Positions 33,557 to 41,877 of a stretch of 64,000 nt of DNA are shown here, piece by piece. Below the pieces are notes generated by a model. The model had not been told where the DNA came from. It saw only the letters and a list, made by a program, of their open reading frames with translations, and did no database searches. Within the stretch, counting starts at the first letter, position 1. Each line of letters begins with the position of its first letter. The position numbers and the translations under genes are program-made. The stretch is from Colimorpha_A sp045540115. GTDB lineage: Bacteria; Bacillota; Clostridia; Oscillospirales; CAG-272. Location: assembly GCA_045540115.1 (NCBI GenBank), contig JAZQGR010000039.1:1-64000 (forward strand). The letters are read 5' to 3'.

Positions 33557-35203
33557 TTACTGATTCTTGAGAGCTGCCTCAAGAGCATTACCGATCTCGA
33601 TACGGAGAGAAGCGAACTTGTCTGCGCTTACGAACTCGGTAAGAGAAGGAGTACCCTCGTAGGTCTTTTCAAGGAGCCATTCCTTGCCGAGATACTGCTC
33701 TGCAAGGTAGAACATCTCTATATCATCAACACCGTCACGGACGATCTTTGCACGAATGGAAGGAACTGCTCCGCCGTATCCGACGTCCTGGCCGGGATAG
33801 AAGAGGAAGCCGCAACCGTAAATCGTTCCCTCATTACTCGTGATCTTGGTATTTACGGTCTTCCAGGGGTTCTGCATGGTAGGATTCTTGATGCCAAGGT
33901 CAAAGGCATTGGGGCCTTCCTTATAGCCATAGTAGTTAATAGACCAATAGAGGAAGCCGTCAATATCTCTCTGCCAGAACTGCCAGAACATGAAACGCTG
34001 ATTGGTTCCTTCAGTATCGATAAACATCTGTGCATAAGGATTGTCGGGAGCATTACAAACGTAGGACCACATTCTGTCGCCCTCTGCTATCTGCTCATCC
34101 ATTCTCTCGTGGAAGGTCTTGTCGGGCTTATAGTTGAGGAACTTATCGTAGGACTGACTGTCATCCCAGAGACAGAGCTTGGGACACCAGAGGGTAGTAT
34201 AATCCATCATGTCCTCGGTCTGGTCCTTACCTTCGCCGATTTGAATATTCGTATAGAAGGGAGCGCAAATATCGATCTCGGGGCAAAGCTCGCCGAGCTT
34301 TCTTTCCCACTCACGAAGCTCAACAAGATGCTCGGGGGTTCTCGGCTCGTCAAGAGGATAGAAGATAGCCTTCTTAAGCCACTCGGGATTACCCTTGATC
34401 TTATTGTAATACTGAAGAAGCTTTTCTTCGTTTATAGTGCCGTCCTCATTCTTCGGAATAGGCATAACGAAGGAAGTCATACGGGGATCGGAAAGATACG
34501 CGTCGGCCTTCTCGTCAAGAATGTCGCAAGGGATATTATAGGAGCTGATATTGTGCTGGAGCGCAGTCTCGTACCACTCGCTGTACGTACCCTTGGAATT
34601 AGATACCCAGCCGGCTCCGAGTCCGCCTGCTGTCTGGAAGGTTTTCTCCTCGGGGAGAGTGATGTCCCAGACATGAACGGTGATATTGTACGTAGCAATA
34701 ACTTTCTTATCGCTGTCCTTTACCTCGTAAACGTACTTATATTCGCCTGCGGGAGTATCCTTAGTCGTCGTAAAATCGATCATAAAGGCGAGCGTTCTGT
34801 TTTCCTGAAGCTGAAGGCGCTTGCCATAGTAGGGAATAAGCGAGTCGGTATATTCCTTCTTCTTGGATGCAGTATGTGCTCTGTCCATCGAGAACATCGA
34901 GGTAGTAATAGCATCCGTCGCGGCAGAAGCGTCTTTGTTCATACCGAAGGTGACGTTCTTGATAGCCTGATTCGCATAGATAGCGACCTGACAGCCCTCG
35001 GTCTCACCCTTTGTAAGATACACGGTATAATCGGTTTTGAGATTGCTACCGGGCTTAGCGGTAACTATTGTCTTTTCATAGCCGTGGAATGCCCAAGCCT
35101 TGATCTCAAGCTTAGGCTCCTTGGTTCCGCTGTTCTTGCTGTCGCAAGCGGCGAGAGGAAGAGCCATGCAGAGAGCAAGGATCAAAATTAAAAGCTTTTT
35201 CAT
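33557..35203 (-). CDS. GH123-like (DUF4091) secreted lipoprotein, copy 6
   Basis: A 548-residue paralogue, MKKLLILILALCMALPLAAC signal. Catalytic pair in FYPLDEPRTPEH. Shares DQTEDMMDYTTLWCPKLC and ERMDEQIAEGDRMWSYVCNA with copy 7, to which it is closest by eye. An extra KDASAATDA loop in the N-terminal sandwich sets it apart. Complete cassette with own promoter and terminator. Confidence 0.88.
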   Translation of the reverse strand: MKKLLILILALCMALPLAACDSKNSGTKEPKLEIKAWAFHGYEKTIVTAKPGSNLKTDYTVYLTKGETEGCQVAIYANQAIKNVTFGMNKDASAATDAITTSMFSMDRAHTASKKKEYTDSLIPYYGKRLQLQENRTLAFMIDFTTTKDTPAGEYKYVYEVKDSDKKVIATYNITVHVWDITLPEEKTFQTAGGLGAGWVSNSKGTYSEWYETALQHNISSYNIPCDILDEKADAYLSDPRMTSFVMPIPKNEDGTINEEKLLQYYNKIKGNPEWLKKAIFYPLDEPRTPEHLVELREWERKLGELCPEIDICAPFYTNIQIGEGKDQTEDMMDYTTLWCPKLCLWDDSQSYDKFLNYKPDKTFHERMDEQIAEGDRMWSYVCNAPDNPYAQMFIDTEGTNQRFMFWQFWQRDIDGFLYWSINYYGYKEGPNAFDLGIKNPTMQNPWKTVNTKITSNEGTIYGCGFLFYPGQDVGYGGAVPSIRAKIVRDGVDDIEMFYLAEQYLGKEWLLEKTYEGTPSLTEFVSADKFASLRIEIGNALEAALKNQ

Positions 35204-35240
35204 TAGTAGTCTCCTTATGAAATTAAGTTTTACTTTTCAC

Positions 35241-35269
35241 ATTGTATCACATAATCCCGAATCAGTCAA
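35241..35269 (-). promoter_or_regulatory. Promoter of GH123-like copy 6
   Basis: TTGACT (35264-35269), 17-nt spacer, TACAAT (35241-35246), with the same GTGAAAAGTAAA leader as copy 5. Confidence 0.82.
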
Positions 35270-35347
35270 CAAAAAACTCATCCAAGCGGACGTATATTTT
35301 GTTAACTTTTATTAAACACCGTTATAACGTCACGCTTTGTACAGCAA

Positions 35348-35378
35348 AAACGGCAATTCCGAATCGGAATTGCCGTTT
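35348..35378 (-). terminator. Terminator after GH123-like copy 7
   Basis: Same 14-nt arms, three-nt loop AAT. Confidence 0.88.
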
Positions 35379-35384
35379 AAAATA

Positions 35385-37025
35385 TTACTGATTTTTAAGT
35401 GCTGACTCAAGAGCGTTACCGATCTCTATACGGAGTGCCTCGAATTTGTCTCCATCAACAAACTCGGTAAGAGAAGGAGTTCCCTCGTAGGTCTTTTCGA
35501 GAAGCCATTCCTTGCCGAGATACTTTTCTGCAAGGTTGAGAAGCTCTACATCATCAACGCCGTCACGGACGTTCTTCGCTCTGATAGAAGCAACCGCGCC
35601 GCCATAACCGACGTCCTGACCGGGGTAGAAGAGGAAGCCGCAGCCGTAGATCGTTCCCTTGTTACTTGGGATCTTGGTGTTTACCGTCTTCCAAGGGTTC
35701 TGCTTTGTCGGATTCTTGATACCCGCATCAGACGGGTTAGGTCCTTCCTTATAGCCGTAGGAGTTGATCGACCAATAGAGGAAGCCGTCGATGTCTCTCT
35801 GCCAGAACTGCCAGAACATGAGACGCTGATTAACGCCCTCGGTATCGATAAAGAGCTGTGCATAAGGATCGTCGGGAGCATTACAAACGTAGGACCACAT
35901 TCTGTCGCCCTCGGCTATCTGCTCATCCATTCTCTCATGGAAGGTCTTGTCGGGCTTATAGTTAAGATACTTATCGTATGACTGGCTATCGTCCCAGAGA
36001 CAAAGCTTAGGACACCAGAGGGTCGTATAGTCCATCATGTCCTCGGTCTGGTCCTTGCCTGCGCCAAGCTGAATATTTGTATAGAAGGGGGCACAGATAT
36101 CGATCTCGGGACAAAGCTCGCCCAGCTTCTTTTCCCAATCGCGGAGCTGAGCAAGATGCTCGGAGGTTCTCGGCTCGTCGAGAGGATAGAAGAACGCCTT
36201 CTTGAGCCAATCCTTATTGCTCTTGATCTTATTATAATACTGAAGAAGCTTTTCCTCGTTTATGGTGCCGTCCTCATTCCTGGGAATAGACACCTGGAAC
36301 GCTGTAACGCGAGGGTCGGACATATAAGCATCTGCCTTCTCGTCCAGAATATCGTAAGGGATCTTGTACGGGCTTATGTTATGCTGAATTGCCGCTTCAT
36401 ACCATTCGGTATAGGTTCCCCTGAAATGGCTTACCCAGTCGCTTTTAAGTCCGCCCGTGGTCTGGAAGGTTCTCTCCTCGGGGAGAACGATATCCCAGAC
36501 GTGAACGGTGATATTATAGGTAGCAAGAACGTTTTTATCCTTGTCCTTTACCTCGTAAACGTACTTATACTCTCCTGCGGGAGTATCCTTCGTGGTCGTA
36601 AACTCGACCATAAAGGGAAGTATTCTGCTCGCCTGAAGCTTAAGGCGCTTGCCGTAGTAAGGAATAAGCGCATCTGTGTACTCATACTTTCTGCCGCAGG
36701 CATGTGCGCGCTCCATAGAGAACATAGAGGTCTTTATATGCTCGTTTTCTCCGGATGCCTGACCGAGGGTAACGTTGCTGATATCCTTATTTGCGTAGAT
36801 AGCGACCTGACAGCCCTGCGTCTCACCCTTTGTAAGGTAGACGGTATAATCGGTCTTGAAGGTCTTATCCTTAGGTCCGACGTTGACTATCGTCTTTTCA
36901 AAGCCGTGGAATGCCCATGACTTGATCTCAAGCGCGGGCTCCTTGGTCGCGCCCTTCTTACTTCCGCAAGCGGCAAGAGGAAGGACCATGCAGAGAGCGA
37001 GGATAAAAATTAAAAGCTTTTTCAT
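35385..37025 (-). CDS. GH123-like (DUF4091) secreted lipoprotein, copy 7
   Basis: A 546-residue paralogue (MKKLLIFILALCMVLPLAAC). Catalytic pair in FYPLDEPRTSEH. Near-identical to copy 6 through the barrel (FWQFWQRDIDGFLYWSIN). Two otherwise conserved positions near the C-terminus differ: VASIRAKNVRDGVDDVELL instead of VPSIRAKIVRDG and DDIEMF. It has no promoter of its own and starts 32 nt after the lipoprotein at 37058, so the two are cotranscribed. Confidence 0.87.
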   Translation of the reverse strand: MKKLLIFILALCMVLPLAACGSKKGATKEPALEIKSWAFHGFEKTIVNVGPKDKTFKTDYTVYLTKGETQGCQVAIYANKDISNVTLGQASGENEHIKTSMFSMERAHACGRKYEYTDALIPYYGKRLKLQASRILPFMVEFTTTKDTPAGEYKYVYEVKDKDKNVLATYNITVHVWDIVLPEERTFQTTGGLKSDWVSHFRGTYTEWYEAAIQHNISPYKIPYDILDEKADAYMSDPRVTAFQVSIPRNEDGTINEEKLLQYYNKIKSNKDWLKKAFFYPLDEPRTSEHLAQLRDWEKKLGELCPEIDICAPFYTNIQLGAGKDQTEDMMDYTTLWCPKLCLWDDSQSYDKYLNYKPDKTFHERMDEQIAEGDRMWSYVCNAPDDPYAQLFIDTEGVNQRLMFWQFWQRDIDGFLYWSINSYGYKEGPNPSDAGIKNPTKQNPWKTVNTKIPSNKGTIYGCGFLFYPGQDVGYGGAVASIRAKNVRDGVDDVELLNLAEKYLGKEWLLEKTYEGTPSLTEFVDGDKFEALRIEIGNALESALKNQ

Positions 37026-37057
37026 AAATATTTCTCCTTTGTTTATTGTTACGGACA

Positions 37058-37846
37058 TCAATCTTCGGCGATCTCGGTAACGGTACCGTTTTCGTCGCAG
37101 GCAAACGCCATTACCTCATCCTCGGTCGTATACTTAAAGAATGAAGGGGTACCGTTTGCGCGATATTCGGTCTCCCACAGATCGTTATCGTTGTCGTATT
37201 CGGTCGAACGGGTCATAACGCCGTTTTTATCGTACTCAAACGTGTATCCGCCCATCGAATTTCCGTCTGCCAGCATCACCATCTCAGTGATCTTTCCGCT
37301 CTTGTCGTCGAGCTTGACCTTGTAAACCACCGTATCAAACTCGCTCAAGCTCACCGCAGTGGCGTCGACCTCTTTACCGCTGTAAAGATCGATCATCAGC
37401 TCGTAGCGAGCTACATAGTTCTTGTAATTGGGATTATCTTTGTTGATGCCCGCAATCGCATCGCGTGCGTTTTGGATCATTTCATTTTTGTACGTATTTG
37501 CGCCCGCGCCGCTGATCTTTACGGAATTATAAACCTTCTTCACGGAGATAACGTAATATCCGTCCTCGAGCTTGACGGTACCCGTCATTCTCGTTTTTTC
37601 ATCCGTGGTATAAGCTCCGTCGTCATTCGTGTCTGCTTCGTAGGCAATCTGGACAAGCTCCGCTTTTGTGCCGTCGATAACCACCGAATAGTCGTAATCG
37701 GTATAGAAGCTCGCGTAAGGGTAAAGGTGCGAGTGGCGCGCGGTGTAGGCATCGCCTTTTTTTCCTCCGCCGTTGCCCTCATTGTCACAGGCGCAAAGCG
37801 CAAACAGCGTGATGAATGCCAGAACAAAAGCCAAAATCCGTCTCAT
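37058..37846 (-). CDS. Lipoprotein heading the GH123-like copy 7 transcript
   Basis: A 262-residue lipoprotein (lipobox LFALCAC). The mature part is beta-rich with repeated hairpins: YYVISVKKVYNSVKISG, VVYKVKLDDKSGKITEMVML, and a C-terminal FEYDKNGVMTRSTEYDNDND that looks like an RHS/YD-like or MORN-like turn pattern. DTNDDGAYTTDEKTRM resembles a calcium loop. Function unknown; cotranscription with a GH123-like enzyme suggests glycan binding or processing. Confidence 0.72.
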   Translation of the reverse strand: MRRILAFVLAFITLFALCACDNEGNGGGKKGDAYTARHSHLYPYASFYTDYDYSVVIDGTKAELVQIAYEADTNDDGAYTTDEKTRMTGTVKLEDGYYVISVKKVYNSVKISGAGANTYKNEMIQNARDAIAGINKDNPNYKNYVARYELMIDLYSGKEVDATAVSLSEFDTVVYKVKLDDKSGKITEMVMLADGNSMGGYTFEYDKNGVMTRSTEYDNDNDLWETEYRANGTPSFFKYTTEDEVMAFACDENGTVTEIAED

Positions 37847-37880
37847 TATCGTATCTCCTTAATAACAAGCTTACGATTTC

Positions 37881-37909
37881 ATTGTATCACATCGATTCGA
37901 ATTAGTCAA
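37881..37909 (-). promoter_or_regulatory. Promoter of the lipoprotein and GH123-like copy 7
   Basis: TTGACT (37904-37909), 17-nt spacer, TACAAT (37881-37886), the same elements as for copies 5 and 6. Confidence 0.82.
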
Positions 37910-37912
37910 CAA

Positions 37913-37940
37913 AAAAAACACCCTCAGGGGGGTGATTTTT
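37913..37940 (-). terminator. Terminator of spoIIID
   Basis: CACCC/GGGTG hairpin with A-rich and T-rich flanks. Confidence 0.7.
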
Positions 37941-37942
37941 TG

Positions 37943-38221
37943 TTAATTTTTATTAAGCTTATCTTTTTTGAGCCTTCTGTATTTTTCCTTTGTCGCCTCG
38001 CCGCCTCTTATGTGGCGCTCCGACTTGTTTTTATCAAGGACCTCCTTGACCGAATGGTACAAGGACGGGTTGATTTTTTCCAGCTTTTCGGTTATGTCCT
38101 TATGAACGGTCGATTTGCTAACGCCGAACTCTGCCGCGGCGGCGCGCACCGTTGCGCCCGTTTTGACTATGTATTTGCCGAGAAGACGGCATCTCTCGGC
38201 TACTGCTGCTTCGGTCAGCAT
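37943..38221 (-). CDS. spoIIID: Sporulation transcriptional regulator SpoIIID
   Basis: A 92-residue DNA-binding protein. GKYIVKTGATVRAAAAEFGV and SKSTVHKDITEKL form the helix-turn-helix, followed by LYHSVKEVLDKNKSERHIRGGEATKEKY, the basic C-terminal helix typical of SpoIIID. In endospore formers it acts in the mother cell between sigma E and sigma K. Length and motifs match well. It is the best marker in the window that the organism can sporulate. Confidence 0.95.
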   Translation of the reverse strand: MLTEAAVAERCRLLGKYIVKTGATVRAAAAEFGVSKSTVHKDITEKLEKINPSLYHSVKEVLDKNKSERHIRGGEATKEKYRRLKKDKLNKN

Positions 38222-38292
38222 TCCGTATCCTTCCCTTCCCGCCTTTCGGCGTAAAGCTTTTGATACAGATTATGCTGTAAAGGACGGATTTA

Positions 38293-38721
38293 TTACTTTT
38301 CCGTTTGCGGCGCGGTTACGTTAAAATAAAGCGTGATCTTTTCGGTAAGGCTTTTGATCTCTATCGTGTACGTCCCCGGATTCGTATTGTTGCCGACGCG
38401 CCAGGACCAGCTTACGATACCGTTTTTATCGGTATACCTTTCCTCAAGCCCATTCGCCTGACTTACCGAGGTGTAGGTCACGATTATCATATATTCCGTG
38501 TTCGGCAGTCCCTTGACAGTGACTGACGCGGTCTTGCCTGCGGATACCGTCTCTGTAAGCTCAACAAGCTTAAGAGAGCCGACAGGAAGCTCGGGCGGCT
38601 CGGTTTCCGCCTCGGTCGACTGTACGGGAGCCGTATCCCCCTCTGAATATATCGTCATAAGGTCTCCGCTTCGACATGAGGTGAGCAGAAGCGAAAGCAA
38701 AAGCAGTACCGCTATTTTCAT
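38293..38721 (-). CDS. Small lipoprotein with Ig-like domain
   Basis: A 142-residue protein with signal MKIAVLLLLSLLLTSC, an acidic/Thr linker, then a single beta-sandwich (VSAGKTASVTVKGLPNTEYM, DKNGIVSWSWRVGNNTNPGTYTIEI). The NPGTYTIEI pattern is like Ig-like or bacterial Big repeats. Its start overlaps the end of the phosphoesterase gene by 4 nt (ATGA), so the genes are coupled. Function unknown. Confidence 0.75.
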   Translation of the reverse strand: MKIAVLLLLSLLLTSCRSGDLMTIYSEGDTAPVQSTEAETEPPELPVGSLKLVELTETVSAGKTASVTVKGLPNTEYMIIVTYTSVSQANGLEERYTDKNGIVSWSWRVGNNTNPGTYTIEIKSLTEKITLYFNVTAPQTEK

Positions 38722-39560
38722 TCATTCTCTCCCGAGGGAAGAAGCGTAACAAGCACGAGCTCGGGGCGGTTGAAAACACGCGGAAGAACGTATTTTGAAA
38801 GACCTCGGCTGACTATCATTTTCCCGCCGTTTGCCATAATATATTCCCCGCCCGCATATTTCGGGAAGAAGCCCTGATGCGGCGCGTAAAGACCGTTTAT
38901 CAGGTGAGGAACTATCACCTGTCCGCCGTGCGCATGACCTGTCAGGACGAGGTCAAAGGGAGTTTCCTCATAATAGCTTATCAGCTCAGGACGGTGACTT
39001 AAGAGAATGCTGAAGCTGTTGCCGTCGAGACTTCTTCCGCAGTCCGTGAGCTGATCCTCCCATAGACGACCGCGGGCATCAGGCGATTCTATCGGGTCGT
39101 CGACACCGCCTATTACAACATTCTGACTGCCAACTGTTACCGTTTCGGTCTCGCCCTCAAGAACTCTGATCCCGTAGGAAACGAGCTTTTCCTTTATCGC
39201 GTCAACGAGGTGAGTATAGATCTCGTGGTTTCCGCTTACGTAAAAGCAGGGGTATAGCGCGGCGATCTTCTTCAGAAATCTGAAGCAGGCGCCGTTTGGT
39301 GCGCGGTTATCGAGTATATCTCCCGTCATAACTACGATATCGGGGGAAATATTATTTGCAGCGTCGATAAGCTCCGAGCCCTCGTTTCCGTAATGCGAGC
39401 TGTGGAGATCGGAGATCTGAAGTATCTTAACGGGGGCTTTTATCTTCTCGCTGAAAATGGGGTAGGTTCGGAGACACATTTTTTTGTTAATCGCAAAATA
39501 TGACAGTGCCGCAGTACCCGCTCCCGCAAGCGAAAGGAGAATGGCGTTAGAAAATTTCAT
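38718..39560 (-). CDS. Membrane-anchored calcineurin-like metallophosphoesterase (YkuE-like)
   Basis: A 280-residue protein from the ATG at 39560, one nt after the pepT stop (TGATATG). An N-terminal hydrophobic segment (about residues 5-23) anchors it. Metal-site motifs: LQISDLHSSHYGN, VVMTGDILDN, YVSGNHEIYT, and TGHAHGGQ. YkuE-type enzymes act on phosphoesters such as UDP-linked lipids or wall material; substrate here is not decided. Confidence 0.88.
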   Translation of the reverse strand: MKFSNAILLSLAGAGTAALSYFAINKKMCLRTYPIFSEKIKAPVKILQISDLHSSHYGNEGSELIDAANNISPDIVVMTGDILDNRAPNGACFRFLKKIAALYPCFYVSGNHEIYTHLVDAIKEKLVSYGIRVLEGETETVTVGSQNVVIGGVDDPIESPDARGRLWEDQLTDCGRSLDGNSFSILLSHRPELISYYEETPFDLVLTGHAHGGQVIVPHLINGLYAPHQGFFPKYAGGEYIMANGGKMIVSRGLSKYVLPRVFNRPELVLVTLLPSGENE

Positions 39561-39561
39561 A

Positions 39562-40779
39562 TCACTTTTCCGCATAAATTCTTACTATTTCGAGAAGTAT
39601 CTCGACGCATTTGTCCATACCCTCAACTGTTGCGTGCTCGTACGGGCCGTGACCTGCATAAGCACCCGTGCCGAGATTCGGGCAAGGAAGTCCCATAAAG
39701 GACAGGCGCGCACCGTCTGTGCCGCCTCTTATCGGGTAGACCTCGGGGGTAACGCCGACGTTTTCCGCCGCCTTTATCGCGGTCTCGACGATGTGATAAT
39801 GCGGACGCACCATTTCCGCCATATTGCGGTACTGCTCCTTGATTTCGAGCGTGACGGTGCCTTCGCCGTACTTTTCGTTGAGAAGTGCGGTTATATGGCG
39901 TAGCGTTTCATTTCTGATCTCGAAATTGTGTGCATCGTGGTCGCGTACGATATAAGAAAGGGTTGCCTCAGAGGTTTCGCCCTTCATGTCGGTCAAGTGG
40001 AAGAAGCCCTGATAGCCCTCAGTATTACGGGGTGTATCGCAGGCGGGGAGCATCGAATTGAACTCCATTGCGACAAGCGATGCGTTTATCATCGTATTCT
40101 TTGAGCTTCCGGGATGTACTGAAAAGCCTTTGATCTTGACAAGAGCACCCGATGCGTTAAAGTTTTCGTACTCAACTCCGCCGACACCGCCGCCGTCTAC
40201 CGTATATCCGAAATCTGCACCGAAAAGCGGAACGTCAAAGTGGTCTGCACCCTCTCCGATCTCCTCGTCCGGTGTAAATCCTATGCAGATCTTTCCGTGA
40301 GGGAGGTTATTCTTAAGCAGTATTTCTGCCATTGTGATTATTTCAGCGACGCCTGCCTTATCATCACCCCCGAGGAGCGTTGTGCCGTCGGTTGTGATAA
40401 GGGTCTGACCTTTAAGGGAGGTGAGGTGCGGGAAGTCGCTGACCTTAAGAACGCGTCCGCTTTCACCGAGAATTACGTCAGTTCCGTCATAATTTTCGAT
40501 AAGCTGCGCCTTTACGCCCTCGCCGCTGAATTCGGGCGAGGTATCCATGTGTGCGATAAAGCCGATCGCGGGGACGTTTTCGCAGCCATTTGTTGCGGGG
40601 ATAACGGCGTAAACGTAGCCGAGGTCGTTATAGGTAGACTTTATGCCCATTGAAAGAAGCTCGTCGTTAAGCGCCTTTGCGAGCACGAGCTGACCGTCGG
40701 TACTGGGAGTAACGCCTGATGTTTCGGATGATGCTGTGGAATAGGTGATGTATTTTAAGAAGCGTTCGTATGATCTCAT
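39562..40779 (-). CDS. pepT: Peptidase T (tripeptide aminopeptidase)
   Basis: A 405-residue M20-family zinc peptidase. Motifs: GFIAHMDTSPE (zinc His and Asp), LLGGDDKAGVAEI (bridging Asp), FTPDEEIGEGADHFD (catalytic Glu and zinc Glu), YTVDGG, and LGTGAYAGHGPYEHA (zinc His). It removes N-terminal residues from tripeptides in the cytosol. Start at 40779 has GAGGA upstream; the frame before it runs through a repeat. First gene of a three-gene operon. Confidence 0.96.
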   Translation of the reverse strand: MRSYERFLKYITYSTASSETSGVTPSTDGQLVLAKALNDELLSMGIKSTYNDLGYVYAVIPATNGCENVPAIGFIAHMDTSPEFSGEGVKAQLIENYDGTDVILGESGRVLKVSDFPHLTSLKGQTLITTDGTTLLGGDDKAGVAEIITMAEILLKNNLPHGKICIGFTPDEEIGEGADHFDVPLFGADFGYTVDGGGVGGVEYENFNASGALVKIKGFSVHPGSSKNTMINASLVAMEFNSMLPACDTPRNTEGYQGFFHLTDMKGETSEATLSYIVRDHDAHNFEIRNETLRHITALLNEKYGEGTVTLEIKEQYRNMAEMVRPHYHIVETAIKAAENVGVTPEVYPIRGGTDGARLSFMGLPCPNLGTGAYAGHGPYEHATVEGMDKCVEILLEIVRIYAEK

Positions 40780-40830
40780 ATTTTTCCTCTTTCTTGATTT
40801 TTTCGCATTTCTTTTTCCACGAAAAGAAAC

Positions 40831-40916
40831 GCTTGCAAAGAAACGTGCCAAGGGGCAAACCGACAAAAAACGCGTTCGCGTTTTTAATACGTTTTCCCCT
40901 TTGGAAACCCCTTTCG
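40831..40916 (+). repeat. Dispersed repeat copy A with variable central hairpin
   Basis: Blocks GCAAAGAAA, CCAAGG(G)GCAAACC and a 28-nt 3' block (40889-40916, beginning ACGTTTTCCCC) also occur inverted at 61461-61565. The central hairpin here is AAAAACGCG/CGCGTTTTT. Right of it, 40949-40967 holds a CCTTCCCC/GGGGAAGG palindrome. The 40780-41130 gap holds this repeat and the thiN promoter; nothing else is seen. Confidence 0.65.
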
Positions 40917-41130
40917 CAACAGGTAAGATTTGCCACGATGTCTTGCCTTCCCCTCAGGGGAAGGTGGTTGAGCGAAGCGAAACCGGATGAGGTGTTTGTT
41001 TAAACGGTGTTACTTTCCTTTATAATACCATATTTTTCCCATCTAATCAAGTATATATACGCATTTTTGTATTGCAAGGGCGCGGTTTTGGTGGTATAAT
41101 ATTTTTAATGATACGAAACGGAGATAGGTT

Positions 41131-41751
41131 ATGAAGCTTTGCTGTATCGTCGGCGCAGGGCCGTCGGAGCTTTATATTGAAAACAGCGCTTTCGTTATTG
41201 CCGCCGATGCGGGGATAGAAAAGCTTAATAAGGCAGGAATCGCGCCCAATCTGATAATCGGCGATTTTGATTCTCTCGGCACCCGTCCGTCGGGAGAAAA
41301 CGTGCGCGTTTTTCCTATCGAGAAGGACGATACCGACACGATGCTTGCCCTTAAAGAAGCTATGTCACTCGGATATGACACCGTCATTATTTCGGGCGGA
41401 CTCGGCGGTGAGCTTGACCACACTATGGCAAATCTCCAAACGCTTCTTTACGCTTGTGAAAATGGCATAAACGCCTTTTTGACCGACGGCATCACGACTG
41501 CGACCGTCATTTCGGATTCTATCACGCTTGGAAGCGAAAACTCAGGCAGGTGCTCGGTGTTTGCATTCGGCTGCGAGGCAAGGGGTGTCAGCATTTCGGG
41601 GCTTAAATACGAAGCGTTGGGCATAACGCTCTCGCCTTCCTTCCCTCTCGGAGTAAGCAATCACTTCGTCGGAAAGGAAGCGAAAATTTCGCTTCAAAGC
41701 GGACGCTTGCTCATAATTTACAACGGAAAACCGAATATAAAAAACGGCTGA
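41131..41751 (+). CDS. thiN: Thiamine pyrophosphokinase
   Basis: A 206-residue enzyme that makes thiamine diphosphate from thiamine and ATP. Motifs: IAADAGIEKLNKAGI, IIGDFDSLG (acidic metal site), KDDTDTMLAL, and SGGLGGELDHTMANL. Length fits bacterial ThiN. A TTGCAA-17-TATAAT promoter lies at about 41071-41099 and a terminator follows at 41739, so it is monocistronic. Confidence 0.93.
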   Translation: MKLCCIVGAGPSELYIENSAFVIAADAGIEKLNKAGIAPNLIIGDFDSLGTRPSGENVRVFPIEKDDTDTMLALKEAMSLGYDTVIISGGLGGELDHTMANLQTLLYACENGINAFLTDGITTATVISDSITLGSENSGRCSVFAFGCEARGVSISGLKYEALGITLSPSFPLGVSNHFVGKEAKISLQSGRLLIIYNGKPNIKNG

Positions 41752-41769
41752 TTTCAAAGCCGTTTTTTT
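41739..41769 (+). terminator. Terminator of thiN
   Basis: AACGGCT/AGCCGTT stem followed by T7. Confidence 0.85.
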
Positions 41770-41877
41770 CGGTTTTTAAGATTTTTTCCAAATTACCCAA
41801 CCTTTTTGTTTTGATCCGTGTCTAATAGACGAGCGCTCAAAAACAGTATCCCAAGTTTTCAAGGAAGGAGAACGGAT

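Noticed and set aside
40667..40936. A short frame through the dispersed repeat (with a similar one at 61441-61776).
   Set aside because: Their similarity to each other comes from the DNA repeat itself.
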